From assembly GCA_964483325.1 (NCBI GenBank), contig CAZAAW010000003.1, forward strand, positions 62,001 to 126,000: a DNA stretch of 64,000 bases, read 5' to 3'. Below, piece by piece: positions 24,360 to 34,199 of the stretch (positions are counted from its first letter, which is position 1; each line of letters starts with the position of its first letter). This DNA is from CAZAAW01 sp964483325. GTDB taxonomy: Bacteria; Pseudomonadota; Alphaproteobacteria; Rhizobiales; Kaistiaceae. The position numbers and the translations under genes were made by a program. A model generated the notes under the pieces. That model was given only the letters and a program-made list of their open reading frames with translations. It did no database searches and was not told the origin of the DNA.

Positions 24360-25357
24360 GCGAGCGCGTGCCGATCGAAGGAGGAATAGCGGCCGGTGAC
24401 GTAGTGTTCGAGCTGGCGCTCGATATCGGCCAGCAGCGAGCTGGCGCCGATGCGGAACAGCCCGGGCTCCAGCCAGGGATTGCCGAGCTCTTCCTTCATC
24501 AGGATCAGCCAGGCGAGCGCATCCTTGGCGGTGCGCACGCCGCCGGCCGGCTTGAAGCCGACGCGCCAGCCGGTCAGTGCGCCATAGTCGCGCAGAGCCC
24601 GCACCATCACGAGGCTGACCGGCAGCGTCGCGTTGACGTCTTCCTTGCCGGTCGAGGTCTTGATGAAGTCGGCCCCCGCCTGCATGGCGACCATGCTCGC
24701 CTTGTAGACATTGCGGAGGGTGCGCAGGTCGCCGGTGCCGAGGATCGCCTTGAGATGCGCCGGCCCGCAGGCCTCGCGCATCGCCACCACCTCGTCATAG
24801 AGCGCCGTCCAGTCCTGTGTCAGGACATGGGCGCGGGTGATGACGATGTCGATCTCGTCCGCCCCCTCGCCGACGGCATAGCGGATTTCGTCGAGCCGCT
24901 GCGGCAGCGGCGTCAGCCCGGCGGGAAAGCCGGTCGCCACCGAGGCCACCGGAATGCCGGAGCCGGCCAGCGCTTTCACTGCCGGCGCCACCATCGTCGG
25001 GTAGACGCAGACGGCGCCGACGGTCGGCGGCTCCGCTTCGAGGCCGAGCGCCGCGACGAGGTCGTCGCGCAGCGGCCGGCGCGCCTTCATGGCGAGGCGA
25101 TGGACGCGGCCGGGCGTGTCGTCGCCGGCCAGCGTCGTCAGGTCCATGACGGTGATGGCCTTCACCAGCCAGGCCGCCTGGTATTCCTTCTTGACGGTAC
25201 GGCGCGCCGTCAGCGTCGCGGCGCGGCGCTCGGCGGCGCTGGTGTTGACCTGGGCGTTGTCGAACCAGTCGACATTGAGCCGCGTGCCCTCGTTGCGGCC
25301 GCTATTGCTCGCCGCCGGAAGGTCGATGATCGCCGCGCCCTTCTCCTGCCGTCGCAT
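24356..25357 (-). CDS. deoC: Deoxyribose-phosphate aldolase
   Basis: 333 aa from the ATG at 25357, with GAGGAT eight bases upstream. It cleaves 2-deoxyribose-5-phosphate into acetaldehyde and glyceraldehyde-3-phosphate in nucleoside catabolism. The Schiff-base lysine is in DFIKTSTGKE and the second conserved lysine in GFKPAGGVRT; GAVCVYPTMV and HLKAILGTGDL also match. The extended N-terminus relative to E. coli DeoC is typical of the long alphaproteobacterial and eukaryotic form. Operon with the ALDH16 gene. Confidence 0.94.
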   Translation of the reverse strand: MRRQEKGAAIIDLPAASNSGRNEGTRLNVDWFDNAQVNTSAAERRAATLTARRTVKKEYQAAWLVKAITVMDLTTLAGDDTPGRVHRLAMKARRPLRDDLVAALGLEAEPPTVGAVCVYPTMVAPAVKALAGSGIPVASVATGFPAGLTPLPQRLDEIRYAVGEGADEIDIVITRAHVLTQDWTALYDEVVAMREACGPAHLKAILGTGDLRTLRNVYKASMVAMQAGADFIKTSTGKEDVNATLPVSLVMVRALRDYGALTGWRVGFKPAGGVRTAKDALAWLILMKEELGNPWLEPGLFRIGASSLLADIERQLEHYVTGRYSSFDRHALA

Positions 25358-25446
25358 TGTCCGATCCTCAAGAGAGGACCGCGACGCTAGCGCGTTCACG
25401 CCGGCCGCGCCACAGTGGCCGCTCCCCGCCGATCCGGAAGACAGCC

Positions 25447-25761
25447 ATGACCGACTTGCCAGCGACCGACCTGCCCCGCATCGAAATCCAGTACTGCCGC
25501 CAATGCCGCTGGCTGCTGCGCGCCGCCTGGATGGCGCAAGAACTCCTGACCACCTTCGAAGAGGAAATCGGCGGCGTGACGCTGGTTCCCGGCACCGGCG
25601 GCGTCTTCATCGTCACGGCGGGGAACACGGTCGTATGGTCGCGCAAGGAGGAAGGCCGCTTCCCCGAGATCACCGAGCTGAAGCAGCGCGTCCGCGATCA
25701 GGTGGCGCCGGACCGCAGCCTCGGCCATTCCGACCGCAAGCGGGCGGACAACACGCCGTAG
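25447..25761 (+). CDS. SelT/SelW/SelH-like thioredoxin-fold protein (Cys form)
   Basis: 104 aa from ATG 25447. The redox motif CxxC is in IEIQYCRQCRWLLRAAWMAQELL, where selenoprotein W-type relatives have C-x-x-U; here both are Cys. The rest (TFEEEIGGVTLVPGTGGVFIV; VVWSRKEEGRFPEITELKQ) matches the bacterial Rdx family. Predicted cytoplasmic redox protein, exact partner unknown. The TAG stop lies inside the left end of an intergenic repeat (GTAGGG at 25758). Divergent from deoC. Confidence 0.88.
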   Translation: MTDLPATDLPRIEIQYCRQCRWLLRAAWMAQELLTTFEEEIGGVTLVPGTGGVFIVTAGNTVVWSRKEEGRFPEITELKQRVRDQVAPDRSLGHSDRKRADNTP

Positions 25762-25863
25762 GGTGGGCATGGCGAAGCCTTGCCCACGCTGTCACTGACG
25801 AAACGTCCGTCATCGTCCGGCGCATGACCGCGCAGGCAAACGCTGCGCGCTTGCCCACTCTAC
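25758..25863. repeat. Palindromic intergenic repeat, GTAGGGTGGGCA family, copy A
   Basis: Left end GTAGGGTGGGCATGGCGAAG (25758 on) and right end CTTGCCCACTCTAC (to 25863) form an imperfect palindrome about 106 bp long. Each end also folds on itself (GTGGGCA/TGCCCAC). Related copies lie near 30.5, 32.2 and 59.8 kb. The stop codon of the SelW-like gene is the TAG within GTAGGG. Confidence 0.75.
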
Positions 25864-25879
25864 GGCGCGTCGGGTGCGG

Positions 25880-26956
25880 CTAGTCCTCATCTTCCGTCAG
25901 GTCGTGGCGCCAGTAGGCCAGGGCGTGGATCGCCTTGCGCGGCAGTTGCAGCTCGTCGCGCCACAGGGTGCGGACAGCGCGGGCCGTCGCCGCTTCGGCT
26001 CCCAGCCAGAACAGGCAGTCGTCCCGGTTTTCCGGGATCGGCACCGCGCGGACGGCATCGAGCAACAGCGTATTCCGCCCGGCCTCGGCGCCGTTCCGAT
26101 GCAGCCATGTCACCGTCATGCCGACCGGCGCCGCAAGCTGTTGCTGCTCGCCACTGTCGGCGACCTCGATCAGGACGACGCCGCGCGCCTGCGGCGGCAA
26201 CGCCCGCAGGCGTCGGGCAATGGCGGGGATCGCCGCCTCGTCGCCGGCAAAGAGACTCCATGCCGCCGGCTCCGGCTCGCCGCCGCCAGGCCCCATCATG
26301 CCGATCATCTGACCCCGCGCCGCCGCCAGCGCCCACTTTCCGGCGATGCCGTGGTCGCCATGCAGGACGAAGTCGATATCGATCGTGCCGCGTTCCTTGT
26401 CGTAGTCGCGGATCGTGTAGACCCGCGTCGCCGGCCGCCGTTCCTCCGGAGGCCAGGCCGGGCGGCCGTTCTTGCCGGGCTTCGGCCATTCCGGGCGCTC
26501 CAGCCCTGCCGGCGGGAAGAGAAGCCGGACATGGATCTCCTCGCCATGGAAACGGCCCATGTCGTGGCCCGTGAAGGTGATGCGGCGCATATGCGGCGTC
26601 AGGTCAGCGACGCGGGCCACCGCGATCTCTCGCAGGCTCGGCAGCACCGTGAAGTCGGCGCCGTAGCCGGTCCAGACAAGTTCCGGCTTTTCCGCCTCGG
26701 CGACCTTCTCGATTCGCAGGCCGAGGATGAACTTCAGCGCCGAGATGCCGCGCTCGCTCGCCGCCTGGGCATGAACCCGCAGGCTCTGGTCGTCCGCCTC
26801 GATCCTCGCCGTGCCAAGCTCGCGCGGCAGCTCGATGCGGGCGCCGCCGGCGTCGCGAACCGCCTCGATCTCCATCGTCGCCAACTCTTCGCAAAGCGCG
26901 TCGACATAGCGATTGGCCGAAAGGGTCGGGATGCTCAACTGCGCGCTGAACGCCAT
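25880..26956 (-). CDS. Siderophore-interacting protein (ferric-siderophore reductase) with DUF2218 domain
   Basis: 358 aa. Residues 1-90 match the DUF2218 module often fused to this family (LSIPTLSANRYVDALCEE; LPRELGTARIE). The remainder is the FAD-binding SIP reductase: RRITFTGHDMGRFH, the FAD-binding RVYTIRDYDKERG, GKWALAAARGQMIGMMGPGG and the closing AYWRHDL. It reduces Fe(III)-siderophore in the cytoplasm to release iron. The TonB receptor gene lies upstream on the same strand, so import and reduction are likely co-ordinated. Confidence 0.9.
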   Translation of the reverse strand: MAFSAQLSIPTLSANRYVDALCEELATMEIEAVRDAGGARIELPRELGTARIEADDQSLRVHAQAASERGISALKFILGLRIEKVAEAEKPELVWTGYGADFTVLPSLREIAVARVADLTPHMRRITFTGHDMGRFHGEEIHVRLLFPPAGLERPEWPKPGKNGRPAWPPEERRPATRVYTIRDYDKERGTIDIDFVLHGDHGIAGKWALAAARGQMIGMMGPGGGEPEPAAWSLFAGDEAAIPAIARRLRALPPQARGVVLIEVADSGEQQQLAAPVGMTVTWLHRNGAEAGRNTLLLDAVRAVPIPENRDDCLFWLGAEAATARAVRTLWRDELQLPRKAIHALAYWRHDLTEDED

Positions 26957-27044
26957 ATATCCTGTCTCTATGCTGTGGTGGGCAGCAGCCTCGGCCGCCC
27001 CTCCTGCGCTGCCAGTTCCGGTCTCAGGCCGGCAGGCGCGACGA

Positions 27045-27076
27045 AGGTCTCCCGGAAGATCGGTTCCGGGAGACCT
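27045..27076 (-). terminator. Terminator-like hairpin after the TonB receptor gene
   Basis: AGGTCTCCCGGAA (27045-27057) and TTCCGGGAGACCT (27064-27076) form a perfect 13-bp stem with a 6-nt loop, 15 nt after the receptor stop. No clear U-run follows on the minus strand, so it may reduce rather than abolish read-through into the reductase gene. Confidence 0.55.
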
Positions 27077-27090
27077 CGATTGTCACTCCG

Positions 27091-29199
27091 TCAGAACCGC
27101 GCCTTGGCCGTCAGGAAGATCGTCCGGCCGCGCCCCGTGTCGATGGGGTTGCCCCCCGGCGCCGTGCTGAGCGCCGGCGAGTAGGACTTATTGAACAGGT
27201 TCGAGACATTGGCGGAGAGCTCCAGCCCGTTGTCGAACCTGTAATTGGCGAACAGATCGACAAGGCCGTAGCCGGGTTCGTAGGGCGAATCGCCGGGCGC
27301 GACATTGATCTCGCCGATATAGCTCTCGCTGACGACATAGGCGCGGGCGCCAAGCGTCAGCCTCTGCTCGAAGAACCGGGCGCCAAGCGTCGCGGTGAAC
27401 ATATGCTCCGGCAGGTAGCTCTGTGCGCCGAAGCCGTTGACCTGCGAGGGCAGGTCCGAATGCGTGTAGGTATAGGCGAGGCTCCCGAAATACCGGCCCG
27501 AATCATAGGCCGCCTGCAGCTCCAGTCCCTGCACCGTCGACGTACCGGGCACATTGTCGAAATGCGTCCCGCCGTCGAAATTGGCGACGATGTAGTCTTC
27601 GATCCGGTTGTGGAAGTAGTTCGCCTTCACGCCGAGACGGTCGCCGGCCATCGCCAGATCGTCGAAGTTGAAGTTGGCGCCCACTTCCCAGCCGCGCGAC
27701 TTTTCCGGCTTCAGGAAGGGATTGGGGAAGAAGAACTGGGGCGGACCCATGCCCGGATGCTGGCCGCCGATGAAGACCTCGTTGATTGTCGGCGGTCGCG
27801 ACGTGTGGGCGTAGGTGACATAGGGCTGGAACCAGGGCGTCGGGTTCAGCGCCAGCGTCACGCTGGGATTGAACTGGCCGTCGGACCGATCGACCGTGAA
27901 CGGCCCGGCCGGCATGCCGTAGGGATTGGCGGCCGAGATCGAGCCCTCGCCGCTCAGGCTGGAGTGATCGTAGCGCAGCCCGAGCGTCAGATCGGCGATG
28001 CCATAGGTGAACTGGTTCGACGCGAAGATGCTGTAATTGGCGCTGTTGCCCGGGCCGTTGACGCCGCGGTCCGGCACCAGGGTGCTGTTGACGACATCGT
28101 AGTCGTCGGCGAAATACTCGAACCCGTAGTTCATCCTGACGGCGACATCGCCCAGCGAGAAACGCGACGTGTTGCTGATGTCGAAGCCGGTGCCGACATC
28201 CCGGATGTCGCGCCCGGCGGCCGAGCCGGTCGTCGCCGGCCGGTCGTAGAGCATCCGCAGGCTGCTGTAATAGCCGTTGATGCGCAGATCGATCAGGGAG
28301 TTATCCGGCGTATAGGCGTAGTTCGCCGTATATATCCGCGAATAGATCGTCTGATAGTACGAATTCGCCATGAAGTCGTTGTTATAGAGATTGGCTCCCA
28401 GCCGCAGGTGGTGCTCCGGGCTGGGGGTGAACTCCATCTTGAAGAGGCCGGCGATCTGGTCCTGCTCGGTGAAGTCGACGACCTGGCCGCTGCCGTTCTC
28501 GTAGTTCCCAGGATCGCGCTTGCTGATGCCGCCGAGCACGGCGAACGCGTCGTTGAAGCGGAAGGCGCCGATCGCCGATTCCGACCAGCCGGCATGGTTG
28601 GTACCGTAGGTAACGGAAGCAATGCCGCCGTAGCTCTTGCCGCCATGGATCAGGTCGTCGATGTCGAAGGTGCGGAAATTGGCCGACCCCATCAGCGCAT
28701 TGCCGCCGCCGACGCCGGAAACATAGCCGCGGCTGATATCGATGCCGGCGAGGAAGGCCGGATCAACATAGACGAAGCCCTGGGCTTCATGGCCGGTGAA
28801 GCGGAAGTTCTGCCGCACCCCGTCGACCATCATGTTGACGCGGCCTGAGCCTTCCATGCCGCGGATATTCACCGCGACGCCGGGATTCTGCACGTTGTCG
28901 CGCGTCGCCGCGCCCGGCGTGGTGCGGATGACGTCGTCAATGTTCTTGTTGCCGAACTGCTCGATCTCGTCGGCGGTGATGTGGCTCACCGGAGCGGTGG
29001 TCGTATAGACGTCGCCCGCCGCCTCGCCGCCCACGGTGATCGGCGACAGATAGGTGACGCCCCGCCGGTTGGCGGAATCCTCATCGGCGGCCGCCGATTC
29101 GTCCTCGACGGGTTGCGCCTGCTGAGCGAGCGCTGCCGAGGAAAACACCAACGACATGGCCGTGCACGCCAGGAGCATCGACCGCTTCGATTCCATCAT
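27091..29199 (-). CDS. TonB-dependent outer-membrane receptor, haem/haemoglobin-receptor type
   Basis: 702 aa (ATG 29199 or 29196). Signal peptide to SSAALAQ; plug domain with VSHITADEIEQFGNKNIDDVI and VNIRGMEGSGRVNMMVDGVRQ; a 22-strand-type barrel ending in Phe (FLTAKARF), the outer-membrane signature. The segment SRPPTINEVF...NPFLKPEKSRGWE resembles the FRAP/NPNL region of haem and haemoglobin receptors. The neighbouring ferric-siderophore reductase argues for a siderophore instead, so the ligand stays open. The promoter should lie in the AT-rich region after 29199. Confidence 0.88.
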   Translation of the reverse strand: MMESKRSMLLACTAMSLVFSSAALAQQAQPVEDESAAADEDSANRRGVTYLSPITVGGEAAGDVYTTTAPVSHITADEIEQFGNKNIDDVIRTTPGAATRDNVQNPGVAVNIRGMEGSGRVNMMVDGVRQNFRFTGHEAQGFVYVDPAFLAGIDISRGYVSGVGGGNALMGSANFRTFDIDDLIHGGKSYGGIASVTYGTNHAGWSESAIGAFRFNDAFAVLGGISKRDPGNYENGSGQVVDFTEQDQIAGLFKMEFTPSPEHHLRLGANLYNNDFMANSYYQTIYSRIYTANYAYTPDNSLIDLRINGYYSSLRMLYDRPATTGSAAGRDIRDVGTGFDISNTSRFSLGDVAVRMNYGFEYFADDYDVVNSTLVPDRGVNGPGNSANYSIFASNQFTYGIADLTLGLRYDHSSLSGEGSISAANPYGMPAGPFTVDRSDGQFNPSVTLALNPTPWFQPYVTYAHTSRPPTINEVFIGGQHPGMGPPQFFFPNPFLKPEKSRGWEVGANFNFDDLAMAGDRLGVKANYFHNRIEDYIVANFDGGTHFDNVPGTSTVQGLELQAAYDSGRYFGSLAYTYTHSDLPSQVNGFGAQSYLPEHMFTATLGARFFEQRLTLGARAYVVSESYIGEINVAPGDSPYEPGYGLVDLFANYRFDNGLELSANVSNLFNKSYSPALSTAPGGNPIDTGRGRTIFLTAKARF

Positions 29200-29716
29200 G
29201 ACCCCACTCCCATAGCCTTCGCCGCCATCGTGGCCCGAAGGTATCTCCCGAGGCCTCTTACCTAAGAACAGTATCCGAGATCAAGAATTAAAGTTACACG
29301 TTGCTCAGTCTAAATATATAATTATTATAAAGCACATACCTCCCGCTCGTAATTATGCGTTTTTGTGCATCGTAGCCCTCCCTTATGGGGCATACTCTGG
29401 AAGTATTACTATTCAAGCAGGGATTAAATGTCGAACTGGAGTAATTAATGCTGGCCACAAACGCGATCGCCCGGTCGAGCCGATTCTCCAGCCGGATGAG
29501 ACGCAGGACGACACAGAAAGCGGCCGCCACCACCAGAAGGAACCGGTGGCGTGATGCCGGTGATTTGGCCCCTGCGGCCCTGTCGTGTCTTAGGGATAGG
29601 GTCGCGACGGCAACCGGCGGAGGCTCAGCCCGCCGAAACAGCGCAGCCGCGATCAGGTCGCTCCAGCCTCGGCCGCGGCGCTTGCAGCCGCAGGCAACGG
29701 CCGGTGCCGGTTCAGC
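29200..29716. other. Non-coding stretch with an AT-rich core
   Basis: The 517 bp between the receptor gene and the next small gene hold no convincing gene. Positions 29270-29430 are strikingly AT-rich for this genome (for example TATATAATTATTATA near 29314) and should carry the receptor promoter. I looked for Fur, Irr and RirA boxes and found no good match. From 29450 to 29716 the base composition returns to normal, with no structure seen. Confidence 0.5.
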
Positions 29717-30094
29717 CTATTTCAGCGAACAGTCGATGGTGTGGAAGGTGCCGCGCGACGTCTCGACCGTGACGCGCAGGAAAGGCTGGCCGGAATCCGG
29801 CTTCGGCACCCACACGGTGCTGACCACCTTGTCCTCGCCATTGTCGAGCGTGCCGAACGGCCCGCCCCAGGTGACGACGCCCTCCGCATTGACGTCGTAG
29901 CCCGCCGCCGGGCCGTAGTCGCCATCATAAGCCGGACCGCGGAACTCCGAGCCGCGGATCTCGACGGTGCCGAACCCCATCAGCATGCCGCCGCTGTTCA
30001 TGGCGCAATCATAGTCGCCGTCGGGCAACGGCCCGGCGAGCGCCGCCGTTCCGGTCAACACAAGCACGAAGGAGGCGAATGCTGCACGGCGCAT
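29717..30094 (-). CDS. Small secreted protein of unknown function
   Basis: 125 aa from the ATG at 30094. Signal peptide MRRAAFASFVLVLTGTAALAG; the mature protein has two cysteines (GDYDCAMNSGG and the terminal TIDCSLK) that could form a disulfide, and beta-rich Gly/Asp repeats (FRGPAYDGDYGPAAGYDV). It resembles small periplasmic proteins of Hyphomicrobiales but I cannot name a family. It stands alone, with non-coding DNA on both sides. Confidence 0.72.
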   Translation of the reverse strand: MRRAAFASFVLVLTGTAALAGPLPDGDYDCAMNSGGMLMGFGTVEIRGSEFRGPAYDGDYGPAAGYDVNAEGVVTWGGPFGTLDNGEDKVVSTVWVPKPDSGQPFLRVTVETSRGTFHTIDCSLK

Positions 30095-30546
30095 GGCGGG
30101 TCTCCAGCGGGAATCCGGCGGCAAGTTACCACGCCGCGCCGCCGGGCGAAGGCCTCGCCTCACGAGGCCTTCCATCCACGCATCAAAGATACTTATCCAA
30201 TCATTCAAAGTATTCGTCGCAGTACGCGTTGACTTTATCGCAGCGGGCGTCCACCTACACCGCTCATTCCGGCATCCCGCCGGCGGACTCCAAGGAACTG
30301 AAGATGCGCCTGCTCGGCCTGCATCTGATTGTGCTGAACGCCATTACCGCCTGGTCGACGCATCGCCCGGGCAATTGGCGCAGGTTCGGCCTGTTCCACG
30401 CCTCCTCGCATCCGCAACCCGGGAATAATTCAAACCCGGGCGCGTGACGGCGGCGGCCTGGCGAAGCCCTGCCCGCACGCTCATGACCTGGGAAGCGACC
30501 GTGTGGGCAAACGCCCGCGGCGTTTGCCCACCCCATGCTCTCCCTT
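30095..30546. other. Non-coding stretch with a doubtful 47-codon frame
   Basis: Between the secreted protein gene and the tRNA array. The only candidate gene is a 47-codon frame at 30304-30447 on the plus strand (begins MRLLGLHLIVLNAITAW, weak ribosome site AAGGAA); I would not call it without comparative support. A degenerate copy of the GTAGGGTGGGCA-family repeat occupies the last part (listed separately). A promoter for the tRNAs may lie here but no clear -35/-10 pair was identified. Confidence 0.35.
30451..30535. repeat. GTAGGGTGGGCA-family repeat, degenerate copy B
   Basis: Left half GGCGAAGCCCTGCCCGCACG (about 30460-30479) and right half GTGTGGGCAAACGC (30501-30514) to GTTTGCCCACCCCA (30522-30535) align with the better-preserved copies near 25.8, 32.2 and 59.8 kb. 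The left terminus is lost. It ends 11 bp before the first tRNA of the array. Confidence 0.55.
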
Positions 30547-30620
30547 CCCGGCTTAGCTCAATGGCAGAGCGCTGCGCTGTGGACGCAGAGACGGTGGTTC
30601 GATCCCGCCAGCCGGGCCCA
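30547..30620 (+). tRNA. tRNA-His-like gene (anticodon GTG), no G-1
   Basis: 74 nt with CCA encoded. Acceptor CCCGGCT/AGCCGGG, D arm GCTC/GAGC around AATGGCA, anticodon stem CTGCG/CGCAG with loop CTGTGGA (GTG, 30579-30581), T stem GGTGG/CCGCC around TTCGATC. The discriminator is C73 as in most bacterial tRNA-His, but the base before position 1 is T, so the usual genome-encoded G-1 is missing. Confidence 0.85.
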
Positions 30621-30680
30621 GCGGCAGAGCGGCACGTTGAAGGCCCGTGTCTGTATTTCGATCCTCTCAGGCATCAATCC
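30611..30680 (+). pseudogene. tRNA-like remnant (anticodon loop would read GAA)
   Basis: Directly after, and overlapping, the acceptor of the tRNA-His-like gene. GGCAGAGC resembles a D arm, CACG-TTGAAGGCC-CGTG an anticodon arm with GAA, and TTTCGATCC a T loop, but the T stem does not pair and the acceptor matches at only about five of seven positions with no CCA. It reads as a decayed tRNA between two intact ones. Confidence 0.35.
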
Positions 30681-30705
30681 GCATCGCCGGTTGCGATGCA
30701 TCAGT

Positions 30706-30779
30706 TTCCCAGTCGTCCAACGGCAGGACATCGCACTGTTAATGCGAGAATCCCGGTTCGAATCCGGGCTGGGGAGCCA
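30706..30779 (+). tRNA. tRNA-Asn-like gene (anticodon GTT), antisense to the end of ureG
   Basis: 74 nt with CCA encoded. Acceptor TTCCCAG/CTGGGGA (one U-G pair), D arm GTCC/GGAC, anticodon stem TCGCA/TGCGA with loop CTGTTAA (GTT, 30738-30740), T stem CCCGG/CCGGG around TTCGAAT, discriminator G. Its body looks more like the Glu/Gln tRNA type (GTCGTCCAACGGCAGGAC) than a usual bacterial tRNA-Asn. The ureG stop codon lies antisense within it. Confidence 0.88.
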
Positions 30780-31443
30780 ACCTTTCCTGCTCAGCCGCAG
30801 CGACAGTCCGCTCCGCCAATCCGCCAGCCGCCTCGATGAACTGCACGATCGTGTCGAGCCCCTTTCGCCGCAGCGTATCAGCGAAGACGTAGGGCCTGCC
30901 GGCGCGGACACGTTGAGTGTCTTCCTCCATGACGTCGAGGCGGGCGCCGACATGCGGAGCGAGGTCGATCTTGTTGACGATCAGCAGGTCGGAGCGGCTA
31001 ATGGCCGGGCCGCCCTTGCGCGGCAGCTTTTCGCCGCCGGCGACGTCGATGACGTAGAGCGTCAGGTCGGCGAGCTCGGGCGAGAAGGTGGCGGAGAGGT
31101 TGTCGCCGCCGGATTCGATGAAGATCACGTCGAGGTCGGGAATGCGCCGGCGCATTTCGGCGATGGCAGCGAGGTTGATCGAGGCGTCCTCGCGGATCGC
31201 CGTATGCGGGCAGCCGCCGGTCTCGACGCCGAGGATGCGTTCCTCCGGCAGCGCCTGGACGCGGTTGAGGATCAGCGCGTCTTCCTTGGTGTAGATGTCG
31301 TTGGTGATGACGGCGACCGAGTAGCGGTCGCGCATCGCCTTGCACAGCATCTCGGTCAGCGTCGTCTTGCCGGCACCGACCGGACCGCCGATGCCGACGC
31401 GCAGCGGACCATGAGGAGACGAAAGACCGGGCGACGGGCTCAT
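30739..31443 (-). CDS. ureG: Urease accessory GTPase UreG with abnormal C-terminus
   Basis: 234 aa. P-loop GGPVGAGKTTL, the metal-binding GGCPHTAIRED, and NKIDLAPHVGA (GTP specificity) identify UreG, the SIMIBI GTPase that powers nickel insertion with UreD, UreF and UreE. It starts at the ATG at 31443, overlapping the ureF stop. The last 14 or so residues (RLAPQPGFEPGFSH) are translated from the antisense strand of the tRNA-Asn-like gene and are not part of a normal UreG; the native protein would end near AERTVAAAEQE. All motifs lie upstream of the change, so activity is probably retained. Confidence 0.93.
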   Translation of the reverse strand: MSPSPGLSSPHGPLRVGIGGPVGAGKTTLTEMLCKAMRDRYSVAVITNDIYTKEDALILNRVQALPEERILGVETGGCPHTAIREDASINLAAIAEMRRRIPDLDVIFIESGGDNLSATFSPELADLTLYVIDVAGGEKLPRKGGPAISRSDLLIVNKIDLAPHVGARLDVMEEDTQRVRAGRPYVFADTLRRKGLDTIVQFIEAAGGLAERTVAAAEQERLAPQPGFEPGFSH

Positions 31444-32159
31444 GAGCGGAACAGCCTGGGTTCGAGGGATTCGTGGCGCATCGAGGCGATGTCGGAGGCG
31501 ATCGTCGCCGAGCCGAGATCGTCGAGCGAGGACTGCGCGGCGCGGCCGGCAACGGCAAGGATCAGCGGCTGCAGATTGGCCAGAACACGAAGGCCGTCGC
31601 TCTGGCCGAGCGGCACCAGTCGCACCGCCACCGACACAAGCGACGTGACGGTGCCGTTGAGGAAGGCCGCCAGCGCCGGCGCCAGCGGAATGGCGTGACC
31701 GGCGACGGCGCAGCCGGCGGCGACCGGGTAGGCGACACGGCGTCCGCCCAGCGGCTCCAGCGCGGCTGTCGGCCAGCCGGCGGTCACCGCCGTCACGAAG
31801 GCCGCGCCAAGGCTCAGCGTCTCCAGGCTGCGCTCGCGGCTTGGCGCCATGGCTTCGGCCAGCTCGGCGGCGGAGTAAAGACGCGCCGGGTCGTTCATTG
31901 TTGCGGCCCGCCACGCCTCGACGAAGAACACCGCGTCGCACCACAGGCTGCCGCGCTCCAAGAGGTCGCCGATCCATGCCGCCAGCGTGCCTGGCGCAAG
32001 GACCGCGCCGCTGGCGATGGCGGTCTCCAGCCCGTGCGAATAGGCAAAGCCACCGATGGGGAAGGCCGGAGAGAACCATGTCCCGAGCAGCATTTGCTGC
32101 CCGGCGCTGGGAAAGGTGGCATCGGCGATCGGCACTTGGTGGCGCATCACGGCGGTCAT
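31440..32159 (-). CDS. ureF: Urease accessory protein UreF
   Basis: 239 aa from the ATG at 32159; an ATG at 32147 is also possible. The hallmark WFSPAFPIGGFAYSHGLETAI sits near the N-terminus and an Arg-rich-ending C-terminal helix closes the protein. UreF forms the UreD-UreF-UreG activation complex and acts as gatekeeper for UreG. The space between its start and the ureC stop is filled almost exactly by an intergenic repeat. Confidence 0.92.
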   Translation of the reverse strand: MTAVMRHQVPIADATFPSAGQQMLLGTWFSPAFPIGGFAYSHGLETAIASGAVLAPGTLAAWIGDLLERGSLWCDAVFFVEAWRAATMNDPARLYSAAELAEAMAPSRERSLETLSLGAAFVTAVTAGWPTAALEPLGGRRVAYPVAAGCAVAGHAIPLAPALAAFLNGTVTSLVSVAVRLVPLGQSDGLRVLANLQPLILAVAGRAAQSSLDDLGSATIASDIASMRHESLEPRLFRS

Positions 32160-32161
32160 CC

Positions 32162-32247
32162 GTAGGGTGGGCATGGCGAAGCTTGCCCACGCGGACAACC
32201 ACCGGCCTCGTTGACCGCGTGGGCAAAGCTGCGCTTTGCCCACCCTA

Positions 32248-32248
<1 letters not shown>
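32162..32248. repeat. GTAGGGTGGGCA-family repeat, copy C (between ureC and ureF)
   Basis: 87 bp. Left end GTAGGGTGGGCATGGCGAAG, right end GCTTTGCCCACCCTAC, with inner arms TTGCCCACGCGG and CCGCGTGGGCAA: two hairpins in an overall palindrome. It begins 3 nt before the ureF start codon side and its last base is the final G of the ureC stop (TAG read on the minus strand). Confidence 0.85.
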
Positions 32249-33960
<1,712 letters not shown>

Positions 33961-34026
33961 CGGCGGACCTCTGAGGCGGTCTAAAGACGTGTCAAGGCAG
34001 GCGAAGGCATGGGCTTCATCCCCCGC

Positions 34027-34156
34027 CGCGTCATGGCCGGACTCGTTCCGGCCATCCACGCGAACACCCAGTATGCTGGAGGAGGCGCTGTCGTTGCAGT
34101 TCTTCCGGCACCAGCGATGTTCGCGTGGATGCCCGGGTCAAGCCCGGGCATGACGC
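34027..34156. repeat. Palindromic repeat, GTCATGGCCGGAC family, copy 1 (ureC-ureB gap)
   Basis: About 130 bp, from CCGCGTCATGGCCGGACT to CCCGGGCATGACGCAGAGGG. Inner arms CCATCCACGCGAACAC and GTTCGCGTGGATGCCCGGG pair, making a long imperfect palindrome. A second copy of the same family lies at 34549-34690 on the other side of ureB. Confidence 0.8.
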
Positions 34157-34199
34157 AGAGGGGAGCGCTCGTTCCTTCTTGCCTGCCTTCTCGTCTGCA

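Noticed and set aside
29200..29450. Iron-responsive operator for the TonB receptor
   Set aside because: I looked for Fur/Mur, Irr (ICE) and RirA box patterns and found no match good enough to report.
29294..29533. Minus-strand frame of 79 codons in the AT-rich region before the TonB receptor
   Set aside because: Its composition follows the local AT-rich DNA, there is no ribosome site, and the sequence resembles no family.
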